From positions 53,048,202 to 53,112,201 of the forward strand of contig JAJLRJ010000001.1 of NCBI GenBank assembly GCA_024195265.1: DNA of 64,000 nucleotides, read 5' to 3'. Made by a program: the position numbers and the translations under genes. The notes below the pieces were generated by a model, which was not told the origin of the DNA, ran no database searches, and saw only the letters and a program-made list of their open reading frames with translations. This document shows, piece after piece, positions 48,021-60,232 of this stretch (the stretch's first letter is position 1; each line of letters begins with the position of its first letter). The stretch comes from Dendrophyllia cribrosa. Lineage: Eukaryota; Cnidaria; Anthozoa; Scleractinia; Dendrophylliidae.

Positions 48021-49530
48021 CATGTTAGTCGCGGTTATACGATACAACTTTTACCTAGGTTAATTCGAAATAACAATAGCCGCAGCGTGCTTAAATTTGC
48101 ATTTACCTAGGTAAAGTTTTTTCTTTGTGTAACCGATTTTACCTAAGTAAAATTTACCTCCTTTGCACTTTTAAACTACAGTACCTCGCAATTATTCCAA
48201 ATTGTTTCAGGACTTTCAGTAATTTGTCTTATGTTTGGGAGGTGAATTCGCAAGAAAGGAGTTCAAGTACAGACAGATAAGGCAATAGGCCGGTTCTCAC
48301 TAGGGCTCTTAAGTGCACTTGAAGTGCACTTGGTACGTACTTGTAGTGTGAACTCCTTTCTGAGAGCGTTTTCTAAGTCTGACTTACGTTTCAATAGAAT
48401 CGAAGCACTCATCTGATTTATTTACACGTTTCAATCTCATTGTAAAATGTATCAAAGAGGTAAAAATTAATATCAGCTGAATGTAATTAGAAGGTTAAAT
48501 AATTTCCAGTAGTTCGTTTTCGAAAAGCTCCATATTTCCCTTCTTTTTTATCAAAAACGTCTTTTTGAATGGCACGTGCTGTTGGTTTGTGCGGAATCAC
48601 CCAAGTGTAGCTCGCGTACTTGGAGTGTGAACGTTTTAATGACTGCACTTATTGGATTCTTTGTTGTCCTGGCGATATGCGTAAAACAAAAGAATCCAAG
48701 TGCACTTCAAAGTATTAAGGTCTACCCCTTACATGGGAGCGCACTTGACCAATGACAGTAAAGCCGTGCAGCCGTGCAGCTAAAAGCACGTGTGCGTGCA
48801 ACTTTGAATTCCACAGGGAACGAGCTCTCTGCGTTTTGGTTTACGATTCGCAGTCACGGACGACTTCTAAAAGACTCTCAAGTAGGATCTCAAGTTTTAC
48901 TTTAGCTGTTGTATTGGAAGGCGTATTTCAAGCCGACTTAGGGTAAAAAAATCTGCATTGAGAAAAAAAGGTTGTAGTCTAATTCTCAGGTTTAGCCAAT
49001 CAAAAACACTACAGCCATGCGCGCATTCAATACTCATAAGATACAAAAACATGTTTTTGTGACGAGCACGAAAAAGTTCCCAAAAAATAACAAAAAGTGA
49101 GCATAGCGTTACACCAGGCTCTGAGACGATGTTTTGCTGAATTAAGTTCAAATAAAACTTGACATGATGACATGATGGCATTTGTTTTGGGAGTACGTTC
49201 CCATTTTGTCCCACTTGGTTTTTGGGTTTTCGTATCAGGCGGCGCACAGGGTTCTTATAGCCTGGGTGGCATTTTTGAGTTTGCTGTTCTATTATCTGTA
49301 ATTAGTGTGTTCTACCAAGTGATTTTACTCGGACGGCATGCGATGAACAGTTCGAGCTGCACACCCATCTTGTTTTCTAGAAATGTACCAAAGCGTGTAA
49401 CGCACGTGCAGAGCCGTTGTTTTGCTAATTAAACCTATGTTTTTTTTCACGTTCTCGTTGCCGTTGCCGAAAAGCCTTGGTAAATTTATTTTACCTAGGT
49501 AAAAGTGCTTCGTGTAACCGCGGCTAATAT
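48021..49530. mobile_element. 1.5-kb TIR element
   Basis: CATGTTAGTCGCGGTTATAC at the left and its inverse with mismatches (GTAACCGCGGCTAATATG) at the right. TIRs are about 45 bp and include TTTTACCTAGGT. Short open frames inside are not recognisable. Confidence 0.7.
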
Positions 49531-49772
49531 GGTTTTCTTTGACAACCAACTTCAATTTCATTCCTGAAAATACTCGTTTGCATGAAAGCTTGTTCAGTTT
49601 AAAGTGCACGTGAAGTGAAATTTCACTACAATTTTTTTTCGATAATCTAAAAATAGGTGTTTTAAAAATTATTTTGATGGGTAAATAAGTCACTTAAGTG
49701 GCGGGAAAATATTTTAACAAGCGACGGAAGTTGGGCATATTAGACAAGGACCTAAGTTCTAGTGGCGTCATT

Positions 49773-50918
49773 AGAGAACTTAAGATCCACGACGAACGAG
49801 ACAACGACGACGTCTATAGACCGCGGGAGGACTGGACTGAGGACGTCGGTTTCGGTGGAAAATGAAAACTTAAGATGCGGCCGGCAGGTAGACGACGACG
49901 ACTTATTTCGACTTGGCTTGTTGAAAACGTCTCGCTCAAGATGACATCGTTTAAGGACATGAGTGAGCTTCTTTTTCTGAGCCGTGGATTAAACTTTATT
50001 AACGACGAAGAATTTGCAGTTTTGTTTGACCTGTTCGAGCCAAAAAAATCCTGATTTTTTCCCCATGGAGAATATCGAAAGTTCGCGCTGTGTGAAATGG
50101 CCGAGTCCGAGTGTTTGGCCGAGTTCCCCCGGCACGTTAGTATATTGTGTTCGGAATTCCATACAAAGTTTGGATTCCTAAAATATACACAATACACAAT
50201 TAATTACAAGAGTTGGCAAAAAAATTGTATTTGGCCGTAAGCGAGTCTAAATAATCGCATGTGCAAAAAAGTTACAAAATGAAACGTTTCACTGCTAAAG
50301 ATTCGATATATTTTTACATATTACAGAGGCAAAAATTCCAGAGTACAAGTGATTAAATTCTTCTATTCAAGGCTTGCGGCCAGCTGCTTGCAGTCATAAA
50401 TAATTTTTTTCGATCTAGTTGTTTCGACCGTAAGGGCAAGTTTTAAAGATAAACGTTATGCTGCCAGCACTTACAGTTGTGTTCTCAAGTCAAAACACAA
50501 TTGAGTACTTATAATTATTATTCAGGTTCTTCATTCCTTTTTACAACCACATGGGAAAATAAATTTACGACTTACCGGTTCACTTTTTCCTCTTGTCTTG
50601 TCGCCAGTTTAGTAAACAACACGAAAACACGCACGTTATATACAGTCAAATTTTTAATCCAATTCGCTTCGTAAAATAAAAAGAGAAGCTTAAATGAAAC
50701 CACAAAAGATAAAGGATGAAAAAAGATTACAAAAGTGACAAGTCAGTGTAAATTTTCGCCTTTGAACTTTGTTTAAACAACTCCTTTGCACGACGACGTG
50801 AAACTACTGGCTTGGTCGTCGTCGACGAGAGGACGACGACGGAATTCGCGAGAAAATCGCGTGAATCTCACTTCCGGTCGTCGTCGTCCATGCTGTCGTC
50901 GTGGATCTTAAGCTCCCT
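49773..50918. mobile_element. Nested TIR element with GACGAC-rich ends
   Basis: AACTTAAGATCCACGACG at the left and CGTCGTGGATCTTAAGCTCC at the right. Both ends are rich in CGACGACG words. No recognisable gene inside. Confidence 0.7.
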
Positions 50919-51430
50919 ATTAGTGTATTTACAACTGAGCGCGTCACAAGTTTTACAGTGGAGTTTTGGCAACTTGTAGAAGGCTTCTTTCGATTAAATG
51001 TTTGAAAGCGACGCGTATTTTAGCCCCGGTTTCGTCCCCTTTACCGCCAGGTTTTGCTGTGATCGAACACACGAATGATGTCACAAATACATTGTTTGTA
51101 GCGGAGCTCTCGCGGGCCGAAGGCCCGCTGCGGAGCCCCATACTCATAGAACCTATGCCCGTTTCATGGTCATGGCTAGCGGAATGTTTCGAGGGCGCGT
51201 CGTGTGCCCGCCGCCCGCCGCCCGCCGCTGCCCGCCGTTGGGCAGCGCTAGCTTGCGGGCGCGTATGACGTCGCAAAACATGCGCGTATGACGCCACACA
51301 ACATCCGGGATCTTAGCAATTTTGAAACCAAAGCGAGGCTTTGTTTTTCGCGCGGTTACACGGCCGAATGTTACGTCAGCTGGAAAAACACTTTGATGTT
51401 TTGCTGTGTTTACAAAGCGGAGAAAACCGT

Positions 51431-51951
51431 TTAAAGTGCCCCTATGATCAAATTTTTGATTTTCATTTTTTTACATTTTCGTATACTATTAGACTTTCTT
51501 ACTCATCTTGCCAAATTTCAATCCATTACGAACATCAGAAGTCATTTTATTTTAACATTTATTTCTGAGAATTTACGGCCGCCATTAATCAACCTTGTTC
51601 CAAGGCTTGGTTGCGAATGGGAGAAAGTGACGTCAAAGGCTCAAAAATACCTCACGGGTTGAAATTATAATAACAATAAGTATTAAAAATCACGCGAAAA
51701 GAAACAAAAACTTTGGACTTGTTCTTCGTGCAATTTTCTTTGCTGATTGTTATTATAATTTTAACCCGTGAGGTATTTTTGAGCCTTTGACGTCACTTTC
51801 TCCCATTCGCAACCAAGCCTTGGAACAAGGTTGATTAATGGCGGCCGTAAATTCTGAGAAATAAATGTTGGCAAGATGAGTAAGAAAGTCTAATAGTACA
51901 CGAAAATGTAAAAAAATGAAAATCAAAAATTTGATCATAGGGGCACTTTAA
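51431..51951. mobile_element. TTAA foldback element, copy 1 (nested)
   Basis: TTAA then AGTGCCCCTATGATC; arms of about 240 bp fold back on each other around a loop near 51680-51720. Ends GATCATAGGGGCACT, then TTAA. The right arm lacks about 40 bases present in the left arm. Confidence 0.88.
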
Positions 51952-53573
51952 ATTGAAGTCGTTATTTTCTGCATTTTTGCGCGGTTTGCTCCTTAAGACA
52001 GGGATACTAATTAAGGGATACTCAGAAGCCGCTATAGTCGAAAAAGAAGAGCTTTCAGGGACAAAATCTTGCTTCGAGGATTGGAGCAATGCGGGGGAGA
52101 TGTTTCTCACCTCGGGTTTCAGAACTGAAGAAGCGGAGATTTAAAGAATTTTCAAGCAGTGGAGGGACTTAAAGGTAAAACAAAATACATTTTTCGATGG
52201 AAACTTATGTTGATATCAATCTGTGATTGACTTTTTCTTTGTGTTCTCGCTAGTTTTGGAGAATTGTTTATAAAACGTGCTCAAATTCCGTCGTTTTGAT
52301 TTCTTTCATCGAAGACAGCTTGGCTTTGATGAGTTATAATTTGAAATGGTTCGCGTTTTGCTTTTAAACATAAACTTATGGAGATTTGAATGAAATGTTT
52401 CGTAAGAAGATTGTGATGTCCATTTTTATGTGTTTGTTCATTCATTACATTGGTTGAAAAGCGATTTTATGTAAACAAAACAAGACTTGGATTTTATAGT
52501 TCTAACTTCACTCGCGTGGCCTTATGCAAATATGTTTGTGTATTTTTTGCAATTTTGATTTCCAAATCAGTTTCTTGGACAATTTTTGATAAGCAACAGG
52601 CGTATTTTATTTGGAATTAGTCGTACTAGTTATTCTAGACGGAGAAAAAGTTGTTTTTGTGAACTTTTGTACGGTCTATTAAAATGTACCGTGCAGACGG
52701 TCGCGTAATTCTGTTTTTGAGAATTGCTAAAATTGAAAAATAGCCCGGTCATCAATCTTAATTCTTGTACTTTCGACCTTTCAACTCAGTTAAGTTTATC
52801 ATCGGCTTTCTGTTCAGAGAGCGGCGCTGTTAGGCTCAGCCTATCTATACATATTACCTTTTTGGGCGCGCTCAAAATGTCGCAAATTTCAGGACCCGGC
52901 GGGAGTTTTCAAACCGTTAAAAATAGTGGATCCTCTTCGTGCAAAAGTGCCACTTTCGTTTTCCGGGAAAACGACTGAAAATGAAATAAAGGTGATATAA
53001 ACAACATAAAACCCTAAAACAAAACGGTGGTGAAATTTTACTTCGTGTGCACTTTCAAGTCACGTCAAGTGACTTATTTACCCATCAAAATAATTCTAAA
53101 AACACCTTTTTTCAAATTGTTGAAAAAAAAATATGGTAGTGAAATTTCACTTCATGTGTACTTTAAATGGTTTATACTTTTTGTTAACAAGTAAAGCAGT
53201 AGGTTGCTGGTCAGGACTTACATTTTTCTGCTGCGCTAGCAAATGAGTGTTTGTACACACACCACAACAAAACGATTAACAATATGGTAGCTTTTATTGT
53301 CCTTTACTTATTACAGCTTCCAAACAAATTATTCCTAGTATTCTAAGCATTCTAGCTGCTTATGATAATTGGCGACAACCCCTTACTCATGAAAGTGGAA
53401 ATATTTCCAAATTTTTATTAGCCTAGGACTTTTAAATTTCATCACCACATTACATTTTAACTAAGTGGCAATTACTTATATACGTTTATTGTTCTTTACT
53501 GTTTATAACTTCTATAAAAAAATATTCCTAGTATTCTAAGCATTCCAGCTACTTATAAAAAATTCTTGGATGA

Positions 53574-53681
53574 GGTTTTTGTGACATCCGGAATAATCAA
53601 GGTCAATGTAAGTGTTATCAGCCAAAGGCTAAGGCTGATAATACTTACCGAGACCTTGATTATTCCGGATATCACAAAACC
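53574..53681. repeat. Foldback hairpin
   Basis: Arms ATCCGGAATAATCAAGGTC and GACCTTGATTATTCCGGAT, with a second inner pair GTTATCAGCC/GGCTGATAAT. No coding content. Confidence 0.8.
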
Positions 53682-53901
53682 CGAATCTAATTATTGCTTT
53701 ATTGTACATTGTTTTAAAGAAAATAATGACAAACCCAGTATTGCACGGAACACATGAACTTGAGCATTGTCATGAACTTTACAATACACTCAGTCCTACA
53801 GGATTTACTAGCTACACTGAGCAGGTTAGTGAATAGTCTGTAAGGTGAGCTGATTTCCAGAATTAACTCTGTAGGCTCTAAGCCAATGAGAAGACAGATA
53901 G

Positions 53902-54180
53902 TGGCTGCGGTCACATCTACGTCGTAACTAAAGTGTAACTTAAGCGAGTCTCAAGTTATGTGACGTCATACTTAACTGTAGTTAGTGCTTTCGGTCGACT
54001 TTGTGGTCACACCACGCAGTTAACTACAGTTAGTTCTAATTAGCCTATGGATGACGTCAGAATTAAAAGAGGTTCGTGACGGCCCTTATTGTTGATCCGT
54101 GAAATGTCAACATGGTTGATAGCTAACTATAGATATCCCCGTCTTAACTATAGTTAGTAGCCCAGATGTGACCGCAGCCA
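53902..54180. mobile_element. MITE with 17-bp TIRs
   Basis: TGGCTGCGGTCACATCT and its exact inverse. The interior repeats TAACTATAGTTAG-like palindromes. Confidence 0.8.
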
Positions 54181-54386
54181 GTGACTATAATGTATAATAA
54201 TTATAATTAGCGATGACCCCCTACTCATGAAAGAGGAAATTAACCCAAATTATTACTAGCCTAGAACTTAATTTAATCATCACTGACATTTCATTTTTAA
54301 CCGTAACTAAAATAACTTTTAAGTGGCAATTACTTACACACGTTTTGTTTAGAAAAATACGCCTCTATTGCTTATAATTATTACAG

Positions 54387-54717
54387 CCGATTCGCGTATA
54401 ATAAACCGCATATAAGCGAGTCTAATTAACATCAAATTACCGCATGCAAGCGGTTAAAGTAGCCCAATTCACCTACTGAGAAATAACGAAAATAGAGCCG
54501 ATCTCAAACTGGCTTTTGTCTTTCACTTGAGCATTTTACATAAAGTAAAACTCCTTTTTTTAGTAAAAGAAAGAAAAAGATCAGAAGGGTGTATGCCTTG
54601 AACCCGAGTCGTTTGCTTCATAACTAATACCTATATCCACTACACCAAGGAGGGCTAGCTGAGAGGAACTGTAATTAATTAGACCCGCTTATATGCGGTT
54701 AATTATACGCGAATCGG
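54387..54717. mobile_element. MITE with about 43-bp TIRs, carrying a tRNA-like insertion
   Basis: Ends CCGATTCGCGTATAATAAAC and its near-perfect inverse, extending through CGCATATAAGCG. Inside, 54595-54657 on the minus strand looks tRNA-derived (GGTGTAGTGGATATAGG, then CGGGTTCAAGGC). Confidence 0.7.
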
Positions 54718-54719
54718 GT

Positions 54720-55750
54720 GATTATTATTAATGCTACCTAACTTAAAACTGGGTCGTAATCTTCAGAACATTAACTTAGGATTACGACAATTTGCTACAA
54801 ACATATTAGGGGTGGCTTACAGTGTATATTACTCACCTAGAAAGTAACTGTATCAGTAGATTCCCTTCTGACGGAGAAAAACCATCTCATAAATACAGCA
54901 AAGATATCCTAGCTTACCTTTTTTAAAACCATAAAACATACAACCGTTTAAAGTCTTCAAGATCACATAAATATTCCTTTTTTTGTAGTTGTTCTAAATA
55001 AATATTCATAATGACAAAAAAAGAAAGTTGGGCTTGCAGAAATACAATATGGTTTAAATACTTCCATCCAATCTTTTTGTATAACGAACCATGTTTGATC
55101 TTTAAGCCGGTTCAGTTGTCAAAGAAAATGTTGGATAAAAACGTTTATACGAGGTAAAGTATCTTTGTTGTTGTGGAACGATTATAAAACTATACATATT
55201 ATACTATGCAGGTAATAAATAACACAGAGGACGATAAATGGAAAAGTAAACAAAGATATAAATCTAAAAGACAAAGACAAACCCACAAACTCCAAAAAAT
55301 GAAACAACTGTAGAGTAAATATTGCTCATAAATATAAACAATGATTAAATATGATGAATAGACATATCTACAGCAAATTACTGCTTCGTTACCTAACCCA
55401 GTGTAAATATTAATAATACCAGATATAACAGTACCAAGACATGCATGTATAGAGTAAAAAACGTTATTCTAAAACTAAAGAACTACCAATCCTATTTCAA
55501 ATTTGAAGTAAAATGAGTACGTATAAATCTGATGTAAGGTAAGGCACTATTACAAGGAGATTGCAGTAAAACGAAGAACTTTAAACAGCACTTTTAAAAA
55601 CAATGGAGAATCTCCCAGAAACGGTATTTATCACAGTAAATATTTTTGGATAAAAAGAAACGAATCTTTTGAAAATTGACCATTTCTAAAGATCATTCTG
55701 GCCAAGGAGCATCAGCTGCAGAAGAAACCCGCTTCACGGTCACTTCCTGA
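54720..55750. other. No gene recognised
   Basis: AT-rich, with no open frame of note and no repeat I can support. Confidence 0.4.
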
Positions 55751-55756
55751 AAGCGA

Positions 55757-55985
55757 ATGACACACGGTTCAATATCTGTTGCTCAACAAACGTTAAACGA
55801 TGTTGCACCTTGCTGAATGAGTAAAAAACACATTCAAAATTTGCTGTCGTCGTTCAACAAGATGGGAATGAGCCTGTCTCCGCAACATTCAACATGTTGA
55901 ATGGTCTATTTCGACATTAAACACAGCATTTGTTAAACAGCAGTCGTAACATTCGTTGAACAACAAACGTTGAACCGTGTATCAT
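55757..55985. mobile_element. Short relative of the minisatellite-bearing TIR element
   Basis: Begins ATGACACACGGTTCAAT and ends GTTGAACCGTGTATCAT. It contains one CAACATGTTGAATGGTCTATTT segment equivalent to one minisatellite unit, and no SINE. Confidence 0.7.
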
Positions 55986-56064
55986 AGGCTTTATGGCTCA
56001 AACAGCAGGTCAGACAACTACATTTACTAACGAGCTACGTTAATACGGCTGTATTTTGCCCGGT

Positions 56065-56386
56065 GGGGGGGGGGGGGGGGGGGGAACTCCCATATAAAAA
56101 TGACGGGGTGCTCGTCGGAAATTTTCGAAAAACACCCTAAAAGGTACCAGAACCCTTCGTTTGATGGGCGTGGCTCAGAAGAATTTTTACCCCTAAGAGG
56201 TACCATTTCTAAAACAACACGTCATATTCTGTCATATTTTTTCGGCTCATACCCTAAAAGGTACCGCGATAATTCTAACGGCGGTCATTTTAGATTTTAG
56301 TACCCTAAGCGGTACCAAACTACAAATTTTGACCCCTAAAAGGTACGACGAGCACCCCCGTCATTTTTATATGGGAGTCCCCCCCC
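56065..56386. mobile_element. MITE with G-run ends and internal GGTACC words
   Basis: A 20-G run, then ACTCCCATATAAAAATGACG at the left and the inverse followed by a C run at the right. The interior has five CCTAA-GGTACC/GGTACG words about 40-60 bases apart. Confidence 0.85.
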
Positions 56387-56399
56387 GGGATTTTGGTGC

Positions 56400-57130
56400 T
56401 CCAATGGTGGCTGATTTAAAGAGACACTGTCCCGGCGAAATAGCAAAATTTTGCTTAGCTTATTTCCATGTTATATCGCCAAATGCCACCAAATATACAA
56501 CTAAATTGGATAAAAAGATTCTATAGAGCAAAACAGAAGCAGTAGTTTGGAGAAAAAGTGCAGGATTACAAGAATTGAAGAGGATTACAGTTCATGAAAT
56601 TTGATTTATTGACCGCCTGTCAATAAATCAAACTTGCCATTCTTCTTTTCTAGCCATTATTTTGTCTGTTTAGTTCATATTTCTTTGCTTCTGTCACTTT
56701 TAGCGATGGCTTCTTCCAATTTAAAGATAATAAAGCAAGCTTAAAGCAAGCTCCTGGCCATAATTATGAAAACACGATATTTCAGCCGGAACAGTGTTCC
56801 TTCAACAGGAACAAATAATTCAGTCTTCCAGCAATTTCGCTGTACTAAAGATAAGAATGATTTTGTTTATACTAATAAAAGAAACATCAATTGCGACAAT
56901 ATATTGCCATAATGTAACTTAAATCTGATGTCCTGCATCAGATTTATTTTAATTTATGGGGGGCCACTATTGATATCAGTAATTTTTGTAACGACTGAAT
57001 TGGATCCCCCTTGTTAAATAAAAACAACTAACTCAGTTATCTATCTAACAAACAAGTTTTTCGGCTCCAAGTGTGCTCAATTCGCTAAATCTAAGTACCA
57101 CAATATAATCATATATGATTCATATAAGGT
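56400..57130. other. No gene recognised
   Basis: Contains a small inverted repeat near 56598-56632 (TTGATTTATTGAC/GTCAATAAATCAA). Nothing else supportable. Confidence 0.4.
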
Positions 57131-57134
57131 AAAG

Positions 57135-57404
57135 TAACTTGCGAGCCACAGGGTACCCACACGGCTGGAGCATGAAGCAACTAGGAATATTGCTACTCCC
57201 CCTGAATGGGATGCTAGTCCATCGCAGGGTTGCCCCCAACATTGTGTCGCCGGTACCCATTTATACACCCGGGTGGAGAGAGAGAAGGTAAAGCAAAGTT
57301 TCTTGTCTAAGAAAACAATACGACGGTAGAGACCACTGCAGGACTCGAATCACTGACCTTCAAATCTGAAGCCCAAGGCCTTAACCACTACACTACCGCA
57401 TCTC
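57135..57404 (-). mobile_element. tRNA-derived SINE
   Basis: The minus strand starts with GAGATGCGGTAGTGTAGTGG and box B GATTCGAGTCC (57330-57404), followed by a body with the CCCTGCGATGGACTAGCATC stretch near 57220. The body continues to about 57135. Confidence 0.6.
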
Positions 57405-57556
57405 TTCACAGCATCCATATAGCATCGTTCAAATATGAAATAAATAAAAAGCTAAAAATACTATCTACAAATATTTGTACAAACTATGATACAAGTAAAA
57501 CCATTTAACGATGGACACTGCTGGACAATCATGGTTTCAAGTTCCGGCCAGCGTCT

Positions 57557-57914
57557 GACACACGATGCAACATCGCACGCAACTTCAAAATCGCACCGTG
57601 TTTTCACCCCCAGCATTTGTGGCGTACAATATCGCGCGCAACAAACTCTGAAGTCGAATCGGGTTCTACTCCCGCAACATTGCGCGCAGCAATTTCATCG
57701 TGTGTCCACCATCTGCGACACTGTTCACATCCATCATCAAATACTCATTGTATTCGTTAAAAATCGCGTCAGCAATGTTGTTGCACGAAAAGGTGCAGGC
57801 ATTCTAGTGTTGCATTCTAGTGTTGCATTCTAGTGTTGCATTCTAGTGTTGCATTCTAGTGTTACATTCTAGTGTTACATTCTAGTGTTGCATTCTAGTG
57901 TTGCATCGTGTGTC
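57557..57914. mobile_element. TIR element with an internal 13-bp minisatellite
   Basis: GACACACGATGCAAC at 57557 and its exact inverse at 57900. Between 57799 and 57900 the unit GCATTCTAGTGTT repeats eight times, two with A for G at the first base. Confidence 0.75.
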
Positions 57915-58442
57915 GACCCAAGTTGAGTGCGATGTTCCACCGTCTGTTCGGCCAAGTTATGTGTATATCTACTATTAAGAAATCCGCCAGGGCCATGTAA
58001 AACTGACTGCAATTAGACGCACTCTGTTGCTTGGCTGTCTGGCAAAAGAGACTGCCTGTCTGAGAATTCAACCTGACTGTAATTGCCGTTGTCTGACGTA
58101 AAATCCGAAACGTTAGGATGCTCGTAATTTCCAGGAGTCTGATGAAGAAGAAAGCGTATCAATAAAGGATAAACTTAAAGAGTAACAGAGATTAAAAAAT
58201 ACAGAGACTAACTAGCTATTTCGTCTACTTTTAACAATGTCAACTGAAAACTCTGAAAACTCTTTACACACAACACAAAAGACATACCACGTCTCCTACT
58301 CTTTCCACAAGAGGTGGACGTCTTCTTTGTTCTCTGTCGAATAGATTTAAAATCAGATAACGTTAACTAATGATGTCTAAGAACGTCCCTCACATCTAAA
58401 CCGTGCAAAATAAACGGGATGTTGGCTACGTTTAACATTACC

Positions 58443-59004
58443 TTAAAGTGCCCCTGTGATCAAATTTTTGATTTTCATTTTTTTACATTTTCGTGTACAA
58501 TTAGACTTTCTTACTCATCTTGCCAAATTTCATTTCATTACGAACATCAGAAGTCATTTTATTTTAACATTTATTTCCGAGAATTAACGGCCGCCATTAA
58601 TCAACCTTGTTCCAAGGCTTGGTTGCGAATGGGAGAAAGTGACGTCAAAGACTCAAACATACCTCACGGGTTGAAATTATAATAACAATAAGTATTGAAA
58701 ACCACGCGAAAAGCAACAAAAACTTTGGACTTGTTCTTCGTGCAATTTTCTATGCTGATTGTTATTATAATTTCAACCCGTGAGGCATGTTTGAGCCTTT
58801 GACGTCACTTTCTCCCATTCGCAACCAAGCCTTGGAACAAGGTTGATTAATGGCGGCCGTAAATTCTCGGAAATAAATGTTAAAATAAAATGACTTCTGA
58901 TGTTCGTAATAAATTGAAATTTGGCAAGATGAGTAAGAAAGTCTAATTGTACACGAAAATGTAAAAAAATTAAAATCAAAAATTTGATCATAGGGGCACT
59001 TTAA
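58443..59004. mobile_element. TTAA foldback element, copy 2
   Basis: Same family as 51431-51951: TTAA then AGTGCCCCTGTGATC, with the inverse and TTAA at the right. Both arms are complete. Confidence 0.9.
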
Positions 59005-59041
59005 CAGCTAACAATACACATGTATGCTCATTACAGTAAAA

Positions 59042-59625
59042 TACAGTTGAACCTTCTGTAAGCGACCACCCAAAATGCGAAGCTCAGGTGTTTGCTTACG
59101 GGAGGTAATCGGTTACGAGGTCAGACTACAGGCGGGTCTTGACTTTGAATCATACGAACCTGTAGTAATTTCAATATACAAAACACCTATCAGCAAAAAT
59201 TTTGTCTCATATTGAGGTTTTGATGCAAGGGACAAAATGTTCGTTTTATCGGACTTGTACTTGTACTTGTAGTGTAACACGTGACTCAATTTGACATTGA
59301 AATATGGTCGAGTGGTCGCTTTCCAGAAGTTAAAAACAATAGAAAAATTCATATCACCAGCGATGAAAGTGGTCGCGATCGCTTGCAAGAGGTCCTCGCT
59401 TACGAGAGGTTTGGACTGTACTGATTTGACTGGGAGAAAATTGTATTTTGGACAAGAGGTCGCTTAGAAGAGGTGGTCACTTAGGAGAGGTGGTCGCTTA
59501 GAAGAGGTGGTCGCTTAGGAGAGGTAGTCGCTTAGAAGAGGTGGTCGCTTAGGAGAGGTGGTCGCTTAGGAGAGGTGGTCGCTTAGAAGAGGTGGTCGTT
59601 TAGGAGAGATGGAGGTTTGACTGTA
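59042..59625. mobile_element. TIR element with an internal 17-bp minisatellite
   Basis: TACAGTTGAACCTTCTGTAA at the left and GGAGGTTTGACTGTA at the right (imperfect inverse). About nine units of AGAGGTGGTCGCTTAGA occupy 59455-59610. Confidence 0.7.
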
Positions 59626-59779
59626 TTCCCCTTGGGTTTATTGGCCACTTGGTAACTTTGGAGTTTGCGCAATTTGTAAAAAGTGTACCTTTTCTGCCTG
59701 AGCATACGACTAACTGGTCCTGATAAATAAATAAATAAATTGATTAATTAAAAGGACACGAAAATATTGTGCATCACAC

Positions 59780-60191
59780 CTCTTTTTTCTTTTCATGGTC
59801 AAGCAAATATAAATAGCAGTCCCGATTAAAAACACTGATGCCACACAGGCTGCAACACTGACTCCAACTTTCATCAAATAAGAATCTGGACTCTTAGGCG
59901 GCAAGTGTTTTCTTGAAGAAGTGCCTGCGAGAAATTTGTAGACTGATTTAAAACAGTCATTGGATTTTAAACGACATTTAAGAAGTAAAGTGAAGAAAGA
60001 TGATGACATAAAAGGGAATAAAAAAAATCAAAAACAAAAAATCTTGTCGGGTAAAAAGAATAAACTAAGAACACAATAACCCATTTTACTGTAAGATATC
60101 GTACTCGTTATCATAGATTAATCAATCATCTGTCTATAATTTTATTTGGTTTTATCATTTTTGGTTCTGTAGTTGTTTTATGCCGGCTTCT

Positions 60192-60232
<41 letters not shown>

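Larger units (their letters stand above)
49599..53166. mobile_element. 3.6-kb TTAA element with nested insertions
   Basis: TTAA then AGTGCACGTGAAGTGAAATT at the left, and the inverse (AATTTCACTTCATGTGTACT, then TTAA) at the right. The TIR similarity runs about 110 bp, including GACTTATTTACCCATCAAAA. It contains two complete further elements (49773-50918 and 51431-51951). The interior at 52510-52790 recurs inverted at the window end. Confidence 0.75.

Noticed and set aside
51444..52110. Open frames at 51444-51662, 51753-51938 and 58419-58991
   Set aside because: They are the two arms of the same foldback element read in mirror image, present again in the second copy; not genes.
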